Below, piece by piece: positions 26,458 to 32,872 of a DNA stretch of 64,000 bases. Positions within the stretch are counted from its first letter, which is position 1, and each line of letters opens with the position of its first letter. The notes under the pieces were generated by a model. That model worked only from the letters and a program-made list of their open reading frames with translations. It was not told the origin of the DNA and did no database searches. The DNA comes from a virus. The stretch lies in IMG/VR virus record IMGVR_UViG_3300050821_004383, positions 1 to 64,000 of that record; one strand, given 5' to 3'. Both the position numbers and the translations under genes were made by a program.

Positions 26458-28140
26458 TTAAACCTCTACCGTAATACGAGGATTCGTCGGTGCGGCTGGT
26501 GGTGCTGGCGGCACGTTCGGTCCTGATGGCGGTAGCGATATCTGTACGCTTACCTCTGGCGGGTCTAGTGAAACCCACGTCACTGTGTTGTCCTGTGTGA
26601 TGGTATTCAACACTGGAGAGAACACTGGACGATGGGCTGCGTCACTGCTGATACCCGGAACAGAGACTTGCTGAAACGATTGGCTAACGCAATCGAATAC
26701 GATGTCCCCAACGTTGAACTGCTTGTTAGGAGCATAAACCGATAGCGTTGCGGATAAGAACATGACAACTGAATCAGTGTCCAGTGTCACTGCGCCTACG
26801 CGAGCCAGCAATCTGCCGTTGACTCTTACGCCCGTGTTAACGGTGATAGACGCTTGAGCCATGATTGTCCCGGAGAAGTTCGTTCCAACTCCGAGTGTTG
26901 CAGAACTGCCGACTTGCCAGAAAATGTTCGCCGCTTGTGCGCCGCCTAGCAATACGATGTTGCTGTTGCTAGCAGCGGTTGTAAGCGTTGAACCAATTTG
27001 AAAAATGAAAACCGCGTTCGGGTCTCCTAGTCCATCGAGAACCAGGGTCCCGGTGATGCCTACCGAACTTGCGTTCTTATAAACACCCGGTGTGAGAGTC
27101 AACCCGCCTAAATCACCCGGGAGAGCCGTGAACGGACTGCCGCTGGATGTGAGTCCAGAAGCCGATGCCGTTGCTGTCTCCGCCGTTGCTGCTGGGTTCG
27201 TCAACGTGATTGCTGTAATCGTCTGGGCTATGCAAACGAACGTTCCGTTGTTGGAAGCGTTAGTAAAGCCTGTGACCGTGAATCTTTGTCCAACTAGAGC
27301 GTTTCCTGCTGGGAAGGTTCCCACGTATGATGTATTTCCGAATGCGTCTGGTGCAGCAACGGAAGTTACAGGATACGGGCCTGTTGCAGAAAAACCGCCT
27401 ATGCCCGAAGGATTAACAGCGGATGCGGCTGCATTGTAAGCCGTTGTTAGTGCGGCCTGCGCTGCTGCTGCAACGAAGTCCCCGGCGTGAAACACGCCCG
27501 AGATTGCTGCTGGTGCTCCGAAACCAGTGATTGAAGTTCCCGGCCAAACTCCCACGTCACCCGCGACGGTTGTTGCGCCCGTGTTGGTGACAGTAGAACC
27601 TGCCAAGATTTCAAAACTGTTTGCCACTCCCACGTTTGGTGGGGTTGGGCTGGGACCGAACGGAACAGCGACGGAAAGAACGCCGACCGAGTTAGCACTT
27701 GAAATGCCGCCTGCGACCGATTCAATCTCGTAGCTGTAAACGTGGCCCGGGACAACTCCGAAATCCTCAAAGAACGGATTCGGTGTAGCAAGCGCCGAGT
27801 GTACCTCTGCGGTTGCGAACGAACTATTTAGTGTCAACGTTGTCGCAGAAGACGCGACGCATTGAAACTGCCCGTTGTTCGCGGAGTTACCGAAACCTGT
27901 AACGCGGAACACCAATCCTACGAAGGCGTTTGCTGCGCCACCGCTGATAACTCCAGTGTAAACGGCTTGACCGTTAGCGGACTGGGATACCGAGGATAAG
28001 ACGAGCGCTGGTCCTTGCTCAATCAGGCCAACGTTGTACGGAACTAAACTCTCATTTCCGGGTGCTGTACCACGGAAAATGTTGTAGCCATCGACCAGGG
28101 ACGGACTTGGGTCCCATGAGATGGTAATAGAATGTGTCAT
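26458..28140 (-). CDS. Fibre/adhesin with ice-binding-like (DUF3494) domain
   Basis: This encodes 560 residues from ATG 28140 with AAGGAG upstream. Residues 1-40 resemble a fibronectin III strand pair (ITISWDPSPSLVDGYNIFRG). One beta-module copy spans about 55-115. From about 175 the DUF3494 ice-binding-like pattern starts (FEILAGSTVTNTGATTVAGDVGV). It is interrupted by a second beta-module (about 265-330) and resumes with GGLTLTPGVY, DPNAVFIFQIGS, NIFWQVGSSATLG and VNGRLLARVGAVTLD. The C-terminus is Pro-rich. The family includes ice-binding and surface-adhesion proteins; here it probably decorates the virion. Confidence 0.75.
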   Translation of the reverse strand: MTHSITISWDPSPSLVDGYNIFRGTAPGNESLVPYNVGLIEQGPALVLSSVSQSANGQAVYTGVISGGAANAFVGLVFRVTGFGNSANNGQFQCVASSATTLTLNSSFATAEVHSALATPNPFFEDFGVVPGHVYSYEIESVAGGISSANSVGVLSVAVPFGPSPTPPNVGVANSFEILAGSTVTNTGATTVAGDVGVWPGTSITGFGAPAAISGVFHAGDFVAAAAQAALTTAYNAAASAVNPSGIGGFSATGPYPVTSVAAPDAFGNTSYVGTFPAGNALVGQRFTVTGFTNASNNGTFVCIAQTITAITLTNPAATAETATASASGLTSSGSPFTALPGDLGGLTLTPGVYKNASSVGITGTLVLDGLGDPNAVFIFQIGSTLTTAASNSNIVLLGGAQAANIFWQVGSSATLGVGTNFSGTIMAQASITVNTGVRVNGRLLARVGAVTLDTDSVVMFLSATLSVYAPNKQFNVGDIVFDCVSQSFQQVSVPGISSDAAHRPVFSPVLNTITQDNTVTWVSLDPPEVSVQISLPPSGPNVPPAPPAAPTNPRITVEV

Positions 28141-28334
28141 GAACTGCTCCTTGCACGCAATAAACTACATGCGCGTTGGGAGCAACGTGATACCCAGCTA
28201 GCTGACGCAACCACAATCCTGATTGTCGCACTCTATGGCGAGAGCGCGAGGACCGGACACATTCATTTTCAGTCACTTCCAAAGAAGTGAACCAAAAGGG
28301 AAGGAGGCTTTAACTCCGACTGACTACCTGATGC

Positions 28335-28439
28335 TTACTTCTTTGGATTACTTACACAAAATTTGCAAACTGGTCTTCTGTGAGGATGGCTGTAAATTAG
28401 TTCCTCTGCCAGTTTCTTGCATACGGGGCACATCTTCAT
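28335..28439 (-). CDS. Small zinc-ribbon protein, 34 aa
   Basis: ATG at 28439 sits 8 nt after an excellent GGAGGTGA site. MKMCPVCKK...PVCKFC gives two CxxC knuckles, a minimal zinc ribbon. The longer frame reads through tRNA genes and is rejected. Its place in the tRNA array suggests nucleic-acid binding, but this is inference. Confidence 0.65.
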   Translation of the reverse strand: MKMCPVCKKLAEELIYSHPHRRPVCKFCVSNPKK

Positions 28440-28533
28440 GGCTGTCACCTCCAGCCATAATACTACCACACCCGTGGTACCGCGTCTGTTCAATATTGGA
28501 CAGTACTGTTAATACAAGACACTTATCTAAAAT

Positions 28534-28609
28534 TGGCAGGTCATGAGGGATTCGAACCCCCACCGCATCGTTTTGGAGACGAGCATGCAACCAGTAACAC
28601 TTATGGCCT
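28534..28609 (-). tRNA. tRNA-Trp (CCA)
   Basis: Anticodon loop CTCCAAA; T-loop TTCGAAT; discriminator G; CCA encoded; one acceptor mismatch. Confidence 0.85.
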
Positions 28610-28618
28610 GTTGAAAAT

Positions 28619-28706
28619 TGGTGGAAAGTCGAGGACTCGAACCTCGGAAGCCCACAAGGGGCATCTGGTTTACAGCCAGAAGCAATTGCCGCTATGCGAA
28701 CCTTCC
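28619..28706 (-). tRNA. tRNA-Tyr (GTA)
   Basis: Class II; anticodon arm TCTGG-CTGTAAA-CCAGA; long variable arm; T-loop TTCGAGT; CCA encoded. Confidence 0.9.
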
Positions 28707-28778
28707 ACAATGCTAGTTGCGCCTCGGTGGCTCTATGGACTGCTCTCACCGATATGTTTAATGTCACAGCGCAAAACT
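28707..28778 (-). other. Stem-closed spacer RNA candidate
   Basis: TTGCGCT/GGCGCAA forms a 7-bp acceptor-like stem enclosing two hairpins (GACAT..ATATC and CGGTG..CACCG). There is no T-loop, anticodon arm or CCA, so it is not a normal tRNA. Confidence 0.35.
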
Positions 28779-28852
28779 TGGAGCCTCGTCGAGGAATCGG
28801 ACCCCGGCGTTCGCTTTACGAAAGCGACGTACTGCCACTATACTAACAAGGC
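28779..28852 (-). tRNA. tRNA-Thr (CGT)
   Basis: Anticodon arm TCGCT-TTCGTAA-AGCGA; T arm with TCCGATT loop; CCA encoded. Confidence 0.88.
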
Positions 28853-28861
28853 TCGGAAAAT

Positions 28862-28935
28862 TGGAGCGAAATGCGGAAATCGAATCCGCGCCTGGACCTT
28901 GGCAAGGTCCCGTTCTGCCACTATACCAATCTCGC
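28862..28935 (-). tRNA. tRNA-Gly (GCC)
   Basis: Anticodon arm GGACC-TTGCCAA-GGTCC; CCA encoded; good acceptor pairing. Confidence 0.9.
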
Positions 28936-28985
28936 CCAGAAAATTTGCCGACCGTATTAGCCGTTATACGGACCCAGGTTGTTGA

Positions 28986-29080
28986 GACCCAGGAGAGGAT
29001 TCGAACCTCAAATCGTCGGACTTCTCGGACGCGTGGCTGGCCGTGTCACAGCCCTTTGGACTCGCGCTACCCGATTAGTA
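28986..29080 (-). pseudogene. Degenerate tRNA-like element
   Basis: A canonical T arm GAGG-TTCGAAT-CCTC is followed by no CCA, and no 7-nt anticodon loop with U33 can be built. Hairpins GGCTG..CAGCC and CGTC..GACG suggest a decayed class II tRNA. Acceptor pairing is poor. Confidence 0.35.
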
Positions 29081-29081
29081 T

Positions 29082-29157
29082 TGGAGCACAATCGTGGATT
29101 CGAACCACGGTGACCGAGGTACAAGCTCGGTATATTGGACCGCTATATGAATCGTGC
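29082..29157 (-). tRNA. tRNA-Thr (TGT)
   Basis: Anticodon arm CCGAG-CTTGTAC-CTCGG; CCA encoded. Confidence 0.9.
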
Positions 29158-29158
29158 T

Positions 29159-29232
29159 TGGAGCTTCGACGTGGAATTGAACCACGACTTGTTCCTTACC
29201 AAGGAACCGTTCTGCCGTTAGACTATCAAAGC
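29159..29232 (-). tRNA. tRNA-Thr (GGT)
   Basis: Anticodon arm GTTCC-TTGGTAA-GGAAC; CCA encoded; 1 nt from the next tRNA. Confidence 0.9.
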
Positions 29233-29243
29233 TCGGAAATTAT

Positions 29244-29702
29244 TTAGGCGTGGTCACCCTTGTCGCCCTTATCGCCTTTGTCACCCTTGTCGCCACGGTC
29301 GCCCTTGTCTCCTTTATCACCCTTGGAGCCTACTGCGCCGTCCTTGCCATCGACGCCTTTATCGCCTGCGTCGCCCTTATCACCTTTGTCGCCCGGGTCG
29401 CCCTTCAAACCGTGTACGCCGTTCTCGCCTGGGTCGCCCTTGTCGCCCTTCAAGCCATGCTCACCGTTGGTGCCAGCATCGCCTTTGTCGCCCTTCGGGC
29501 CGACTGGGCCGGGTACGCCTTGTGGTCCCACAGGGCCTTGGAGACCTTGTGCGCCGACCGGACCCGCGATACCGCGCGGACCTAGAGGGCCTGCTTGACC
29601 TGCCGGACCTGCTGGTCCGACGTGCTTCTTCAAACTCAAAATGAATGCAGCTACAGACACTGCGGCTGTAACAGCAGAAACCAATTCAGCGGGGGCAATC
29701 AT
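29244..29702 (-). CDS. Membrane-anchored collagen-like protein
   Basis: This encodes 152 residues. ATG at 29702 has AAGGAG at 6-nt spacing; the ATG two codons earlier abuts the site. Residues 2-25 are a hydrophobic anchor ([19 protein letters not shown]) followed by KK. Residues 28-152 are uninterrupted G-X-Y, becoming GDK-rich toward the end. It differs from the other collagen-like gene by having a signal anchor, so it may be displayed on the infected cell or attached to a membrane. Confidence 0.72.
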   Translation of the reverse strand: MIAPAELVSAVTAAVSVAAFILSLKKHVGPAGPAGQAGPLGPRGIAGPVGAQGLQGPVGPQGVPGPVGPKGDKGDAGTNGEHGLKGDKGDPGENGVHGLKGDPGDKGDKGDAGDKGVDGKDGAVGSKGDKGDKGDRGDKGDKGDKGDKGDHA

Positions 29703-29734
29703 TGGCATCTCCTTATTTTTAACTTCTACAAAAT

Positions 29735-29810
29735 TGGAGCGGCGAACGGGATTCGAACCCGTACGTTCTGCTTGGAAGGCAGACATGCTAGCCGTTAACA
29801 TCACAGCCGC
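29735..29810 (-). tRNA. tRNA-Gly (TCC)
   Basis: Anticodon arm TCTGC-CTTCCAA-GCAGA; T-loop TTCGAAT; CCA encoded. Confidence 0.9.
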
Positions 29811-29818
29811 TTTGAAAT

Positions 29819-29897
29819 TGGTTGCGGAGGTGGGATTTGAACCCACGATAACAAGGTTATGAGTCTTGTGTTTTAGACCAGGCTAAACTACCCCGCT
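29819..29897 (-). tRNA. tRNA-Met (CAT), probably elongator
   Basis: Anticodon loop CTCATAA closed by an A-C mismatch; T arm GTGGG-TTCAAAT-CCCAC. The A1-A72 mismatch is noted, but the anticodon stem lacks the three GC pairs of initiators. tRNA-Ile2 (CAT) cannot be excluded. Confidence 0.75.
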
Positions 29898-29907
29898 ATA
29901 GAAAATT

Positions 29908-29983
29908 TGGTTCTGGTCGCTGGATTCGAACCAGCTACCTTCCGCTTATCGAGCGGACGCCCGTCCACATGTGCTCGACCAGA
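29908..29983 (-). tRNA. tRNA-Ile (GAT) with C33
   Basis: Perfect acceptor TCTGGTC/GACCAGA; anticodon arm TCCGC-TCGATAA-GCGGA places GAT at 34-36 with C instead of the near-universal U at 33. CCA encoded. Confidence 0.75.
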
Positions 29984-29991
29984 ACAGAAAT

Positions 29992-30067
29992 TGGTGGACC
30001 GTTCCGGCTCTGCCCCGGACGCCTCGGAGGTGCAAGCTCCGCGTTCTCCTGAATGAACTAACAGCCC
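29992..30067 (-). tRNA. tRNA-Ala (TGC) with non-canonical T-loop
   Basis: Acceptor GGGCTGT, D arm GTTC..GAAC and anticodon arm CGGAG-CTTGCAC-CTCCG are standard. The T arm is TCCGG-GGCAGAG-CCGGA instead of a TTCRANY loop. CCA encoded; total 76 nt. Confidence 0.7.
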
Positions 30068-30071
30068 AAAA

Positions 30072-30491
30072 TCATCGTCCACGTTTAGTATCGTGGCACT
30101 CTTTACAGTTTATTTGAAACCCACTCCAACGAGTTTCTTTCTTATAAAAGTTATCCACCGGAAGAAACTGCTGATGACCACCGCACCATGACGTGCCTTC
30201 TGGTCCAACAAACTTTCGTAAACTGCCTCCGTGATGCACATGGGGACGATTACATTGTAAATGCGAGAACGCTATATTATCCAAATCCCAAAAGAGTTCA
30301 GCAGAACGACCTTCCCATGGAAGCTTATGCTCTATGCTTAACTCTTCTACGACTAAAATCTCTTTGTTGCACTTGAAACAAATATTTTCTTTCAACTTTT
30401 TCAAAAGATGAAACAAAATATTCTTTCTTAATCTTCCATTGGCCGTGCCGTGAGGCATGCCTAGCGTTGCAGCTTTCTGCGTATTACTCAT
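30072..30491 (-). CDS. HNH endonuclease embedded in tRNA array (copy 2)
   Basis: This encodes 139 residues from ATG 30491 with AGAGGG upstream. It shares with copy 1 an HGTANGRLRKNILF start, CFKCNKE, LSIEHKLPWEGRSAELFWDLDN, SHLQCNRPH, and a second Cys cluster (WCGGHQQFL ... CKECH). The stop lies 4 nt before the 5' end of tRNA-Ala. A free-standing homing-type nuclease is the likely role. Confidence 0.82.
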   Translation of the reverse strand: MSNTQKAATLGMPHGTANGRLRKNILFHLLKKLKENICFKCNKEILVVEELSIEHKLPWEGRSAELFWDLDNIAFSHLQCNRPHVHHGGSLRKFVGPEGTSWCGGHQQFLPVDNFYKKETRWSGFQINCKECHDTKRGR

Positions 30492-30529
30492 AATCGTTAA
30501 CCCTCTTTGGGTTGTTGATTAAGTTAAAT

Positions 30530-30606
30530 TGGTACTCGCGGCGGGATTTGAACCCGCGTTCTTGGCTTGAAAGGCCAGCGTCCTGGGCCGACTAGACGAC
30601 ATGAGC
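30530..30606 (-). tRNA. tRNA-Glu (TTC)
   Basis: Anticodon loop CTTTCAA; T arm GCGGG-TTCAAAT-CCCGC; CCA encoded; one acceptor mismatch. Confidence 0.85.
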
Positions 30607-30611
30607 ACTAC

Positions 30612-30684
30612 ATGCGCCGATACAATTCGCTTTTTGGGGAAGTGGCTTTATGCATTTATAGCCAATCCGATAATTGTATCGTAC
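30612..30684 (-). other. Stem-closed structured spacer
   Basis: A 9-bp outer stem GATACAATT/AATTGTATC encloses an inner hairpin TGGCT..AGCCA. It lies between two tRNA-Glu genes. No tRNA arms. Candidate small RNA or processing element. Confidence 0.4.
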
Positions 30685-30689
30685 GAACT

Positions 30690-30765
30690 TGGTAGCGTCG
30701 GCGGGATTTGAACCCGCGTGACCAGATTGAGAATCTGGCATCCTAGACCACTAGATGACATCGCC
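30690..30765 (-). tRNA. tRNA-Glu (CTC)
   Basis: Anticodon arm CCAGA-TTCTCAA-TCTGG; T-loop TTCAAAT; CCA encoded. Confidence 0.88.
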
Positions 30766-30773
30766 ACAGAAAT

Positions 30774-30866
30774 TGGTTGTCAGCCTCGGTGCCGACCCGA
30801 GTCGTCGCGCTAATCAGGCGCTCTCCTCGACTTATAAGGTCGAGCCGCATGCCGATGCTGCCGACA
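30774..30866 (-). tRNA. Class II tRNA with TAT anticodon (tRNA-Ile?)
   Basis: 93 nt. Acceptor TGTCGGC/GCTGACA, small D arm GCAT..ATGC, anticodon arm CTCGAC-CTTATAA-GTCGAG. A class II variable arm has stem GCGC..GCGC, and the T arm CTCGG-GTCGGCA-CCGAG has an atypical loop. CCA encoded. A long variable arm is not expected for Ile, so its charging identity is uncertain. Confidence 0.6.
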
Positions 30867-30872
30867 AAAGGC

Positions 30873-30950
30873 TGGGCCGACGGGGAATCTAACCCACAAT
30901 GGGGCAGCCTCTGGCGTTCCTTCCAGCGCATCCCATCACTCGTCCCAGAG
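30873..30950 (-). pseudogene. Probable tRNA remnant
   Basis: GGGACGA/TCGGCCC pairs as an acceptor with one mismatch and a TTAGATT T-loop-like segment is present. The T stem is only 3 bp, there is no U33-type anticodon loop, and the end is GCC rather than CCA. Confidence 0.35.
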
Positions 30951-30954
30951 AAAT

Positions 30955-31030
30955 TGGTAGCTCGTAAGAGAATCGAACTCTTCCTATCCGGGTGTAGGCC
31001 GGATGCATACGACCAGTTTGCTAACAAGCT
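30955..31030 (-). tRNA. tRNA-Val (TAC) with C33
   Basis: Acceptor AGCTTGT/ACGAGCT; anticodon arm TCCGG-CCTACAC-CCGGA gives TAC with C at position 33. CCA encoded. Confidence 0.78.
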
Positions 31031-31037
31031 ACAGAAA

Positions 31038-31154
31038 TCAACGGTGGTAATAATGAATCCAGAGAACCAGGGCACTCGCGCTAATCACTACCCCCAGGAT
31101 GTTGCACACTGTCCGTATCAGTGCCATCCACTGGTCGAATGTTAGCCTTTTCAT
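31038..31154 (-). CDS. Small membrane peptide, 38 aa, overlapping the 86-aa gene
   Basis: ATG at 31154 with AAGGA close upstream. MKRLTFDQW then a hydrophobic segment (VCNILGVVISASALVLWIHYY). It overlaps the end of the 86-residue membrane gene in another frame. Nested small membrane genes occur in phage lysis cassettes, but no holin or spanin family was recognised. Confidence 0.5.
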   Translation of the reverse strand: MKRLTFDQWMALIRTVCNILGVVISASALVLWIHYYHR

Positions 31155-31341
31155 TGTCCTTCTTCTTTGTTCTGGTCTCGTACCACTTTCTTCTCAACCC
31201 CAAGTATTCGAGTTGAGCCTTCAAACTTTCTTCCGCTGCGTGGCGCATCGCGCGGTCATCGCGCCAAATGCCCACCAGGAAGTACAACGCGACTAAGTCA
31301 ACTACCAACGCCGCAACCGAAGCTACGTTCGCTATAGTCAT
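31081..31341 (-). CDS. Membrane protein, 86 aa
   Basis: A single N-terminal membrane segment (VASVAALVVDLVALYFLVGIW) followed by a charged, partly coiled-coil soluble tail. It resembles an inner-membrane spanin or holin accessory in outline only. The ribosome site is weak. Confidence 0.5.
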   Translation of the reverse strand: MTIANVASVAALVVDLVALYFLVGIWRDDRAMRHAAEESLKAQLEYLGLRRKWYETRTKKKDNEKANIRPVDGTDTDSVQHPGGSD

Positions 31342-31435
31342 ATTCGCTCACAAAGTTGTGCCCCAACTAGTAACTTCAACAGACCGTCAGGGTCTTGCCG
31401 CGCGTATCTGCTAGTTTACTCGGCGCGGAAAAATT

Positions 31436-31511
31436 TGGTCGAGCGCCAGAGACTCGAACTCTGACCCTACCCGTTAAAAGCGGGATATGCTGCCCCTAAC
31501 ACCTGCACTCG
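31436..31511 (-). tRNA. tRNA-Lys (TTT)
   Basis: Anticodon loop CTTTTAA; T arm CAGAG-TTCGAGT-CTCTG; CCA encoded. Its 5' 45 nt overlap the end of an HNH gene. Confidence 0.88.
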
Positions 31512-31796
31512 ACGGTATTTCTTTGTGAAACTGTGTCCAAGCGCCTTAGTCAACTCTTCGTGGCACTCTTGACATTGCAGTTCACATTTCAAAACTTCTT
31601 TCCAAAACTTTTCATCTGAATACGAAGAACCATCAGCGAGTGTGAACTCTTTTGTTTCCGGGTCCTTGTGATGAAACTGTAATTCTTCTTGCGACCCGCA
31701 AGTCTCGCACCGCGTTCCAAGAAACATGATTGCGCGAATGCGACGAAGTTGCCAGCGGCGCTTCATGTACTCATTCATGTATTCATTTGTACTCAT
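31467..31796 (-). CDS. Small HNH endonuclease in tRNA array (copy 3, different subtype)
   Basis: This encodes 109 residues. CETCGSQEELQFHHKDP, then CELQCQECHEEL, form a compact HNH motif with Cys ligands, unlike the other three array nucleases. The first ATG is 6 nt after the CCA of tRNA-Lys(CTT) with no ribosome site. The last 15 codons lie inside tRNA-Lys(TTT). Confidence 0.75.
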   Translation of the reverse strand: MSTNEYMNEYMKRRWQLRRIRAIMFLGTRCETCGSQEELQFHHKDPETKEFTLADGSSYSDEKFWKEVLKCELQCQECHEELTKALGHSFTKKYRRVQVLGAAYPAFNG

Positions 31797-31802
31797 AAAA
31801 AT

Positions 31803-31879
31803 TGGTGCGCCGCCTCAGACTTGAACTGAGACCAAGCCTCCTTAAGAGGGAGGTATTCTGCCGCTCGAAATCGCAGCGC
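31803..31879 (-). tRNA. tRNA-Lys (CTT)
   Basis: Anticodon arm CCTCC-CTCTTAA-GGAGG; T-loop TTCAAGT; CCA encoded. Confidence 0.9.
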
Positions 31880-31889
31880 ACTGAAAATT

Positions 31890-32191
31890 ATTTGGTTGCG
31901 CTATAGCCCGGTTTCTGTCGAGGACGAACATTCCTCTAAGCACGCTACCCGCTCGTCATCCTGCTCAATAAGCAGTCAGAGCCTATTTGCGCTTGCACCC
32001 GTGTGGAGTGCCTTCGCTCGAATGAGGGTTTCCAACATGTGAAGATGGATAACCCTACGAAGCCTTACCCGAATCCTTGCGGACCCCGCATCTTCCACGG
32101 CACGGTGTTGAGATGTGACCGGAACTTCCTCGCTGACGTTTAGCCACTATCCGGACTCATACGCCATCGCGTTCGTCTACGCTACCAAAAT
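31890..32191 (-). ncRNA. rnpB: RNase P RNA (phage-encoded, bacterial type)
   Basis: The minus-strand RNA contains the conserved RNase P core. GAGGAAGTTCCGGT near the 5' side pairs with ACCGGGCT near the 3' end, forming P4 with the diagnostic bulged U. The 3' terminus reads GACAGAAACCGGGCTATAG, matching the bacterial consensus. GGGTAGCGTGCTTAGAGGAATG and ACTCCACACGGGTGCAAG...AAATAGG match the catalytic and specificity-side conserved blocks. The P1 ends TTTGGT/ACCAAA pair. About 300 nt, shorter than the 377-nt E. coli RNA. It would process the surrounding tRNA precursors with a host or unseen phage protein subunit. Boundaries are approximate. Confidence 0.88.
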
Positions 32192-32300
32192 TAATCCGGG
32201 GGAGGTTTTCGTTACCCGTCCCGGCACCCAAACGATTCGACTAGTCTACTTCGAGTGTTGCCCACAAGGGGCACCCCCGCACGTGTAGGGCCGACAAACT
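32192..32300 (-). other. Structured spacer between tRNA-Cys and RNase P RNA
   Basis: GGGGGTG/CTCCCCC can close an acceptor-like stem, with TTG-TGGG-CAA and GGT..ACC hairpins inside. There is no T-loop consensus or CCA. It could be a decayed tRNA or a leader of the RNase P RNA. Confidence 0.3.
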
Positions 32301-32377
32301 TGGACTCCTCGGCTAGACTGTAACTAGCTAAGAGCGGGTTTGCAATCCGCCGTCTCGACATCTTCGACATCGAGGAG
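32301..32377 (-). tRNA. tRNA-Cys (GCA) with atypical loops
   Basis: Perfect acceptor CTCCTCG/CGAGGAG; anticodon loop TTGCAAA; T arm GCTAG-TTACAGT-CTAGC lacks C56. The D-loop lacks the GG pair. CCA encoded. Confidence 0.75.
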
Positions 32378-32382
32378 AAACT

Positions 32383-32468
32383 TGGTGCGCCGCACAGGAT
32401 TCGGACCTGTACGCCATTTCTGGCCGGGGGTTTTAAGTCCCCTACGTCTGCCGTTCCGCCAGCAGCGC
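32383..32468 (-). tRNA. tRNA-Leu (TAA)
   Basis: Class II; anticodon loop CTTAAAA, GGCC..GGC variable arm, T-loop TCCGAAT, CCA encoded. Confidence 0.88.
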
Positions 32469-32522
32469 AATATCTACCCGGCTTGCTGTATATCCTTCAA
32501 CAGTGTTCGCCACCGGGAATCT

Positions 32523-32611
32523 TGGTCGCCCGCCCCGGAGTCGAACCGGGACTCTACTTTATTCGAACCGCGTTTTGAGTGCGGCGCGTCTGCCAGTTCC
32601 GCCAGCAGGCG
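32523..32611 (-). tRNA. tRNA-Leu (CAA)
   Basis: Class II; anticodon loop CTCAAAA; T arm CCCGG-TTCGACT-CCGGG; CCA encoded. Confidence 0.88.
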
Positions 32612-32613
32612 AT

Positions 32614-32688
32614 TGGTAGCCCATGAAGGACTCGAACCTTCATCGCTTGATTCGTAGTCAAGCATCCTATCCATTGAACGAACAGGCC
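32614..32688 (-). tRNA. tRNA-Arg (ACG)
   Basis: Anticodon arm CTTGA-CTACGAA-TCAAG; T-loop TTCGAGT; CCA encoded. A34 would need host TadA editing to inosine for wobble reading. Confidence 0.9.
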
Positions 32689-32698
32689 ACTGTAAAAT

Positions 32699-32776
32699 TG
32701 GAGGCCCCGGTCGGATTCGAACCGACTTTTGTACGGGTTAGAACGCCGTTGAGATATCCATTTTCTCGACGGAGCC
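32699..32776 (-). tRNA. tRNA-Arg (TCT)
   Basis: Anticodon loop GTTCTAA; T arm GTCGG-TTCGAAT-CCGAC; CCA encoded. Confidence 0.87.
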
Positions 32777-32785
32777 TCTGAAACT

Positions 32786-32872
32786 TGGTGGGCCGCGAGG
32801 GATTCGAACCCCCACGCTTTTCACGGCACTGGTTTCTAAGACCAGCATGTCTGCCAATTCCATCAGCAGCCC
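32786..32872 (-). tRNA. tRNA-Leu (TAG)
   Basis: Class II; anticodon arm CTGGT-CTTAGAA-ACCAG; CCA encoded. Confidence 0.9.

Noticed and set aside
28533-29247. Plus-strand ORFs across the tRNA cluster
   Set aside because: They encode peptides of the FEPxR type created by reverse complements of T-arms; they overlap well-formed tRNA genes.
32340-32657. Plus-strand ORF over tRNA-Leu genes
   Set aside because: Same artefact as above; overlaps three tRNAs.
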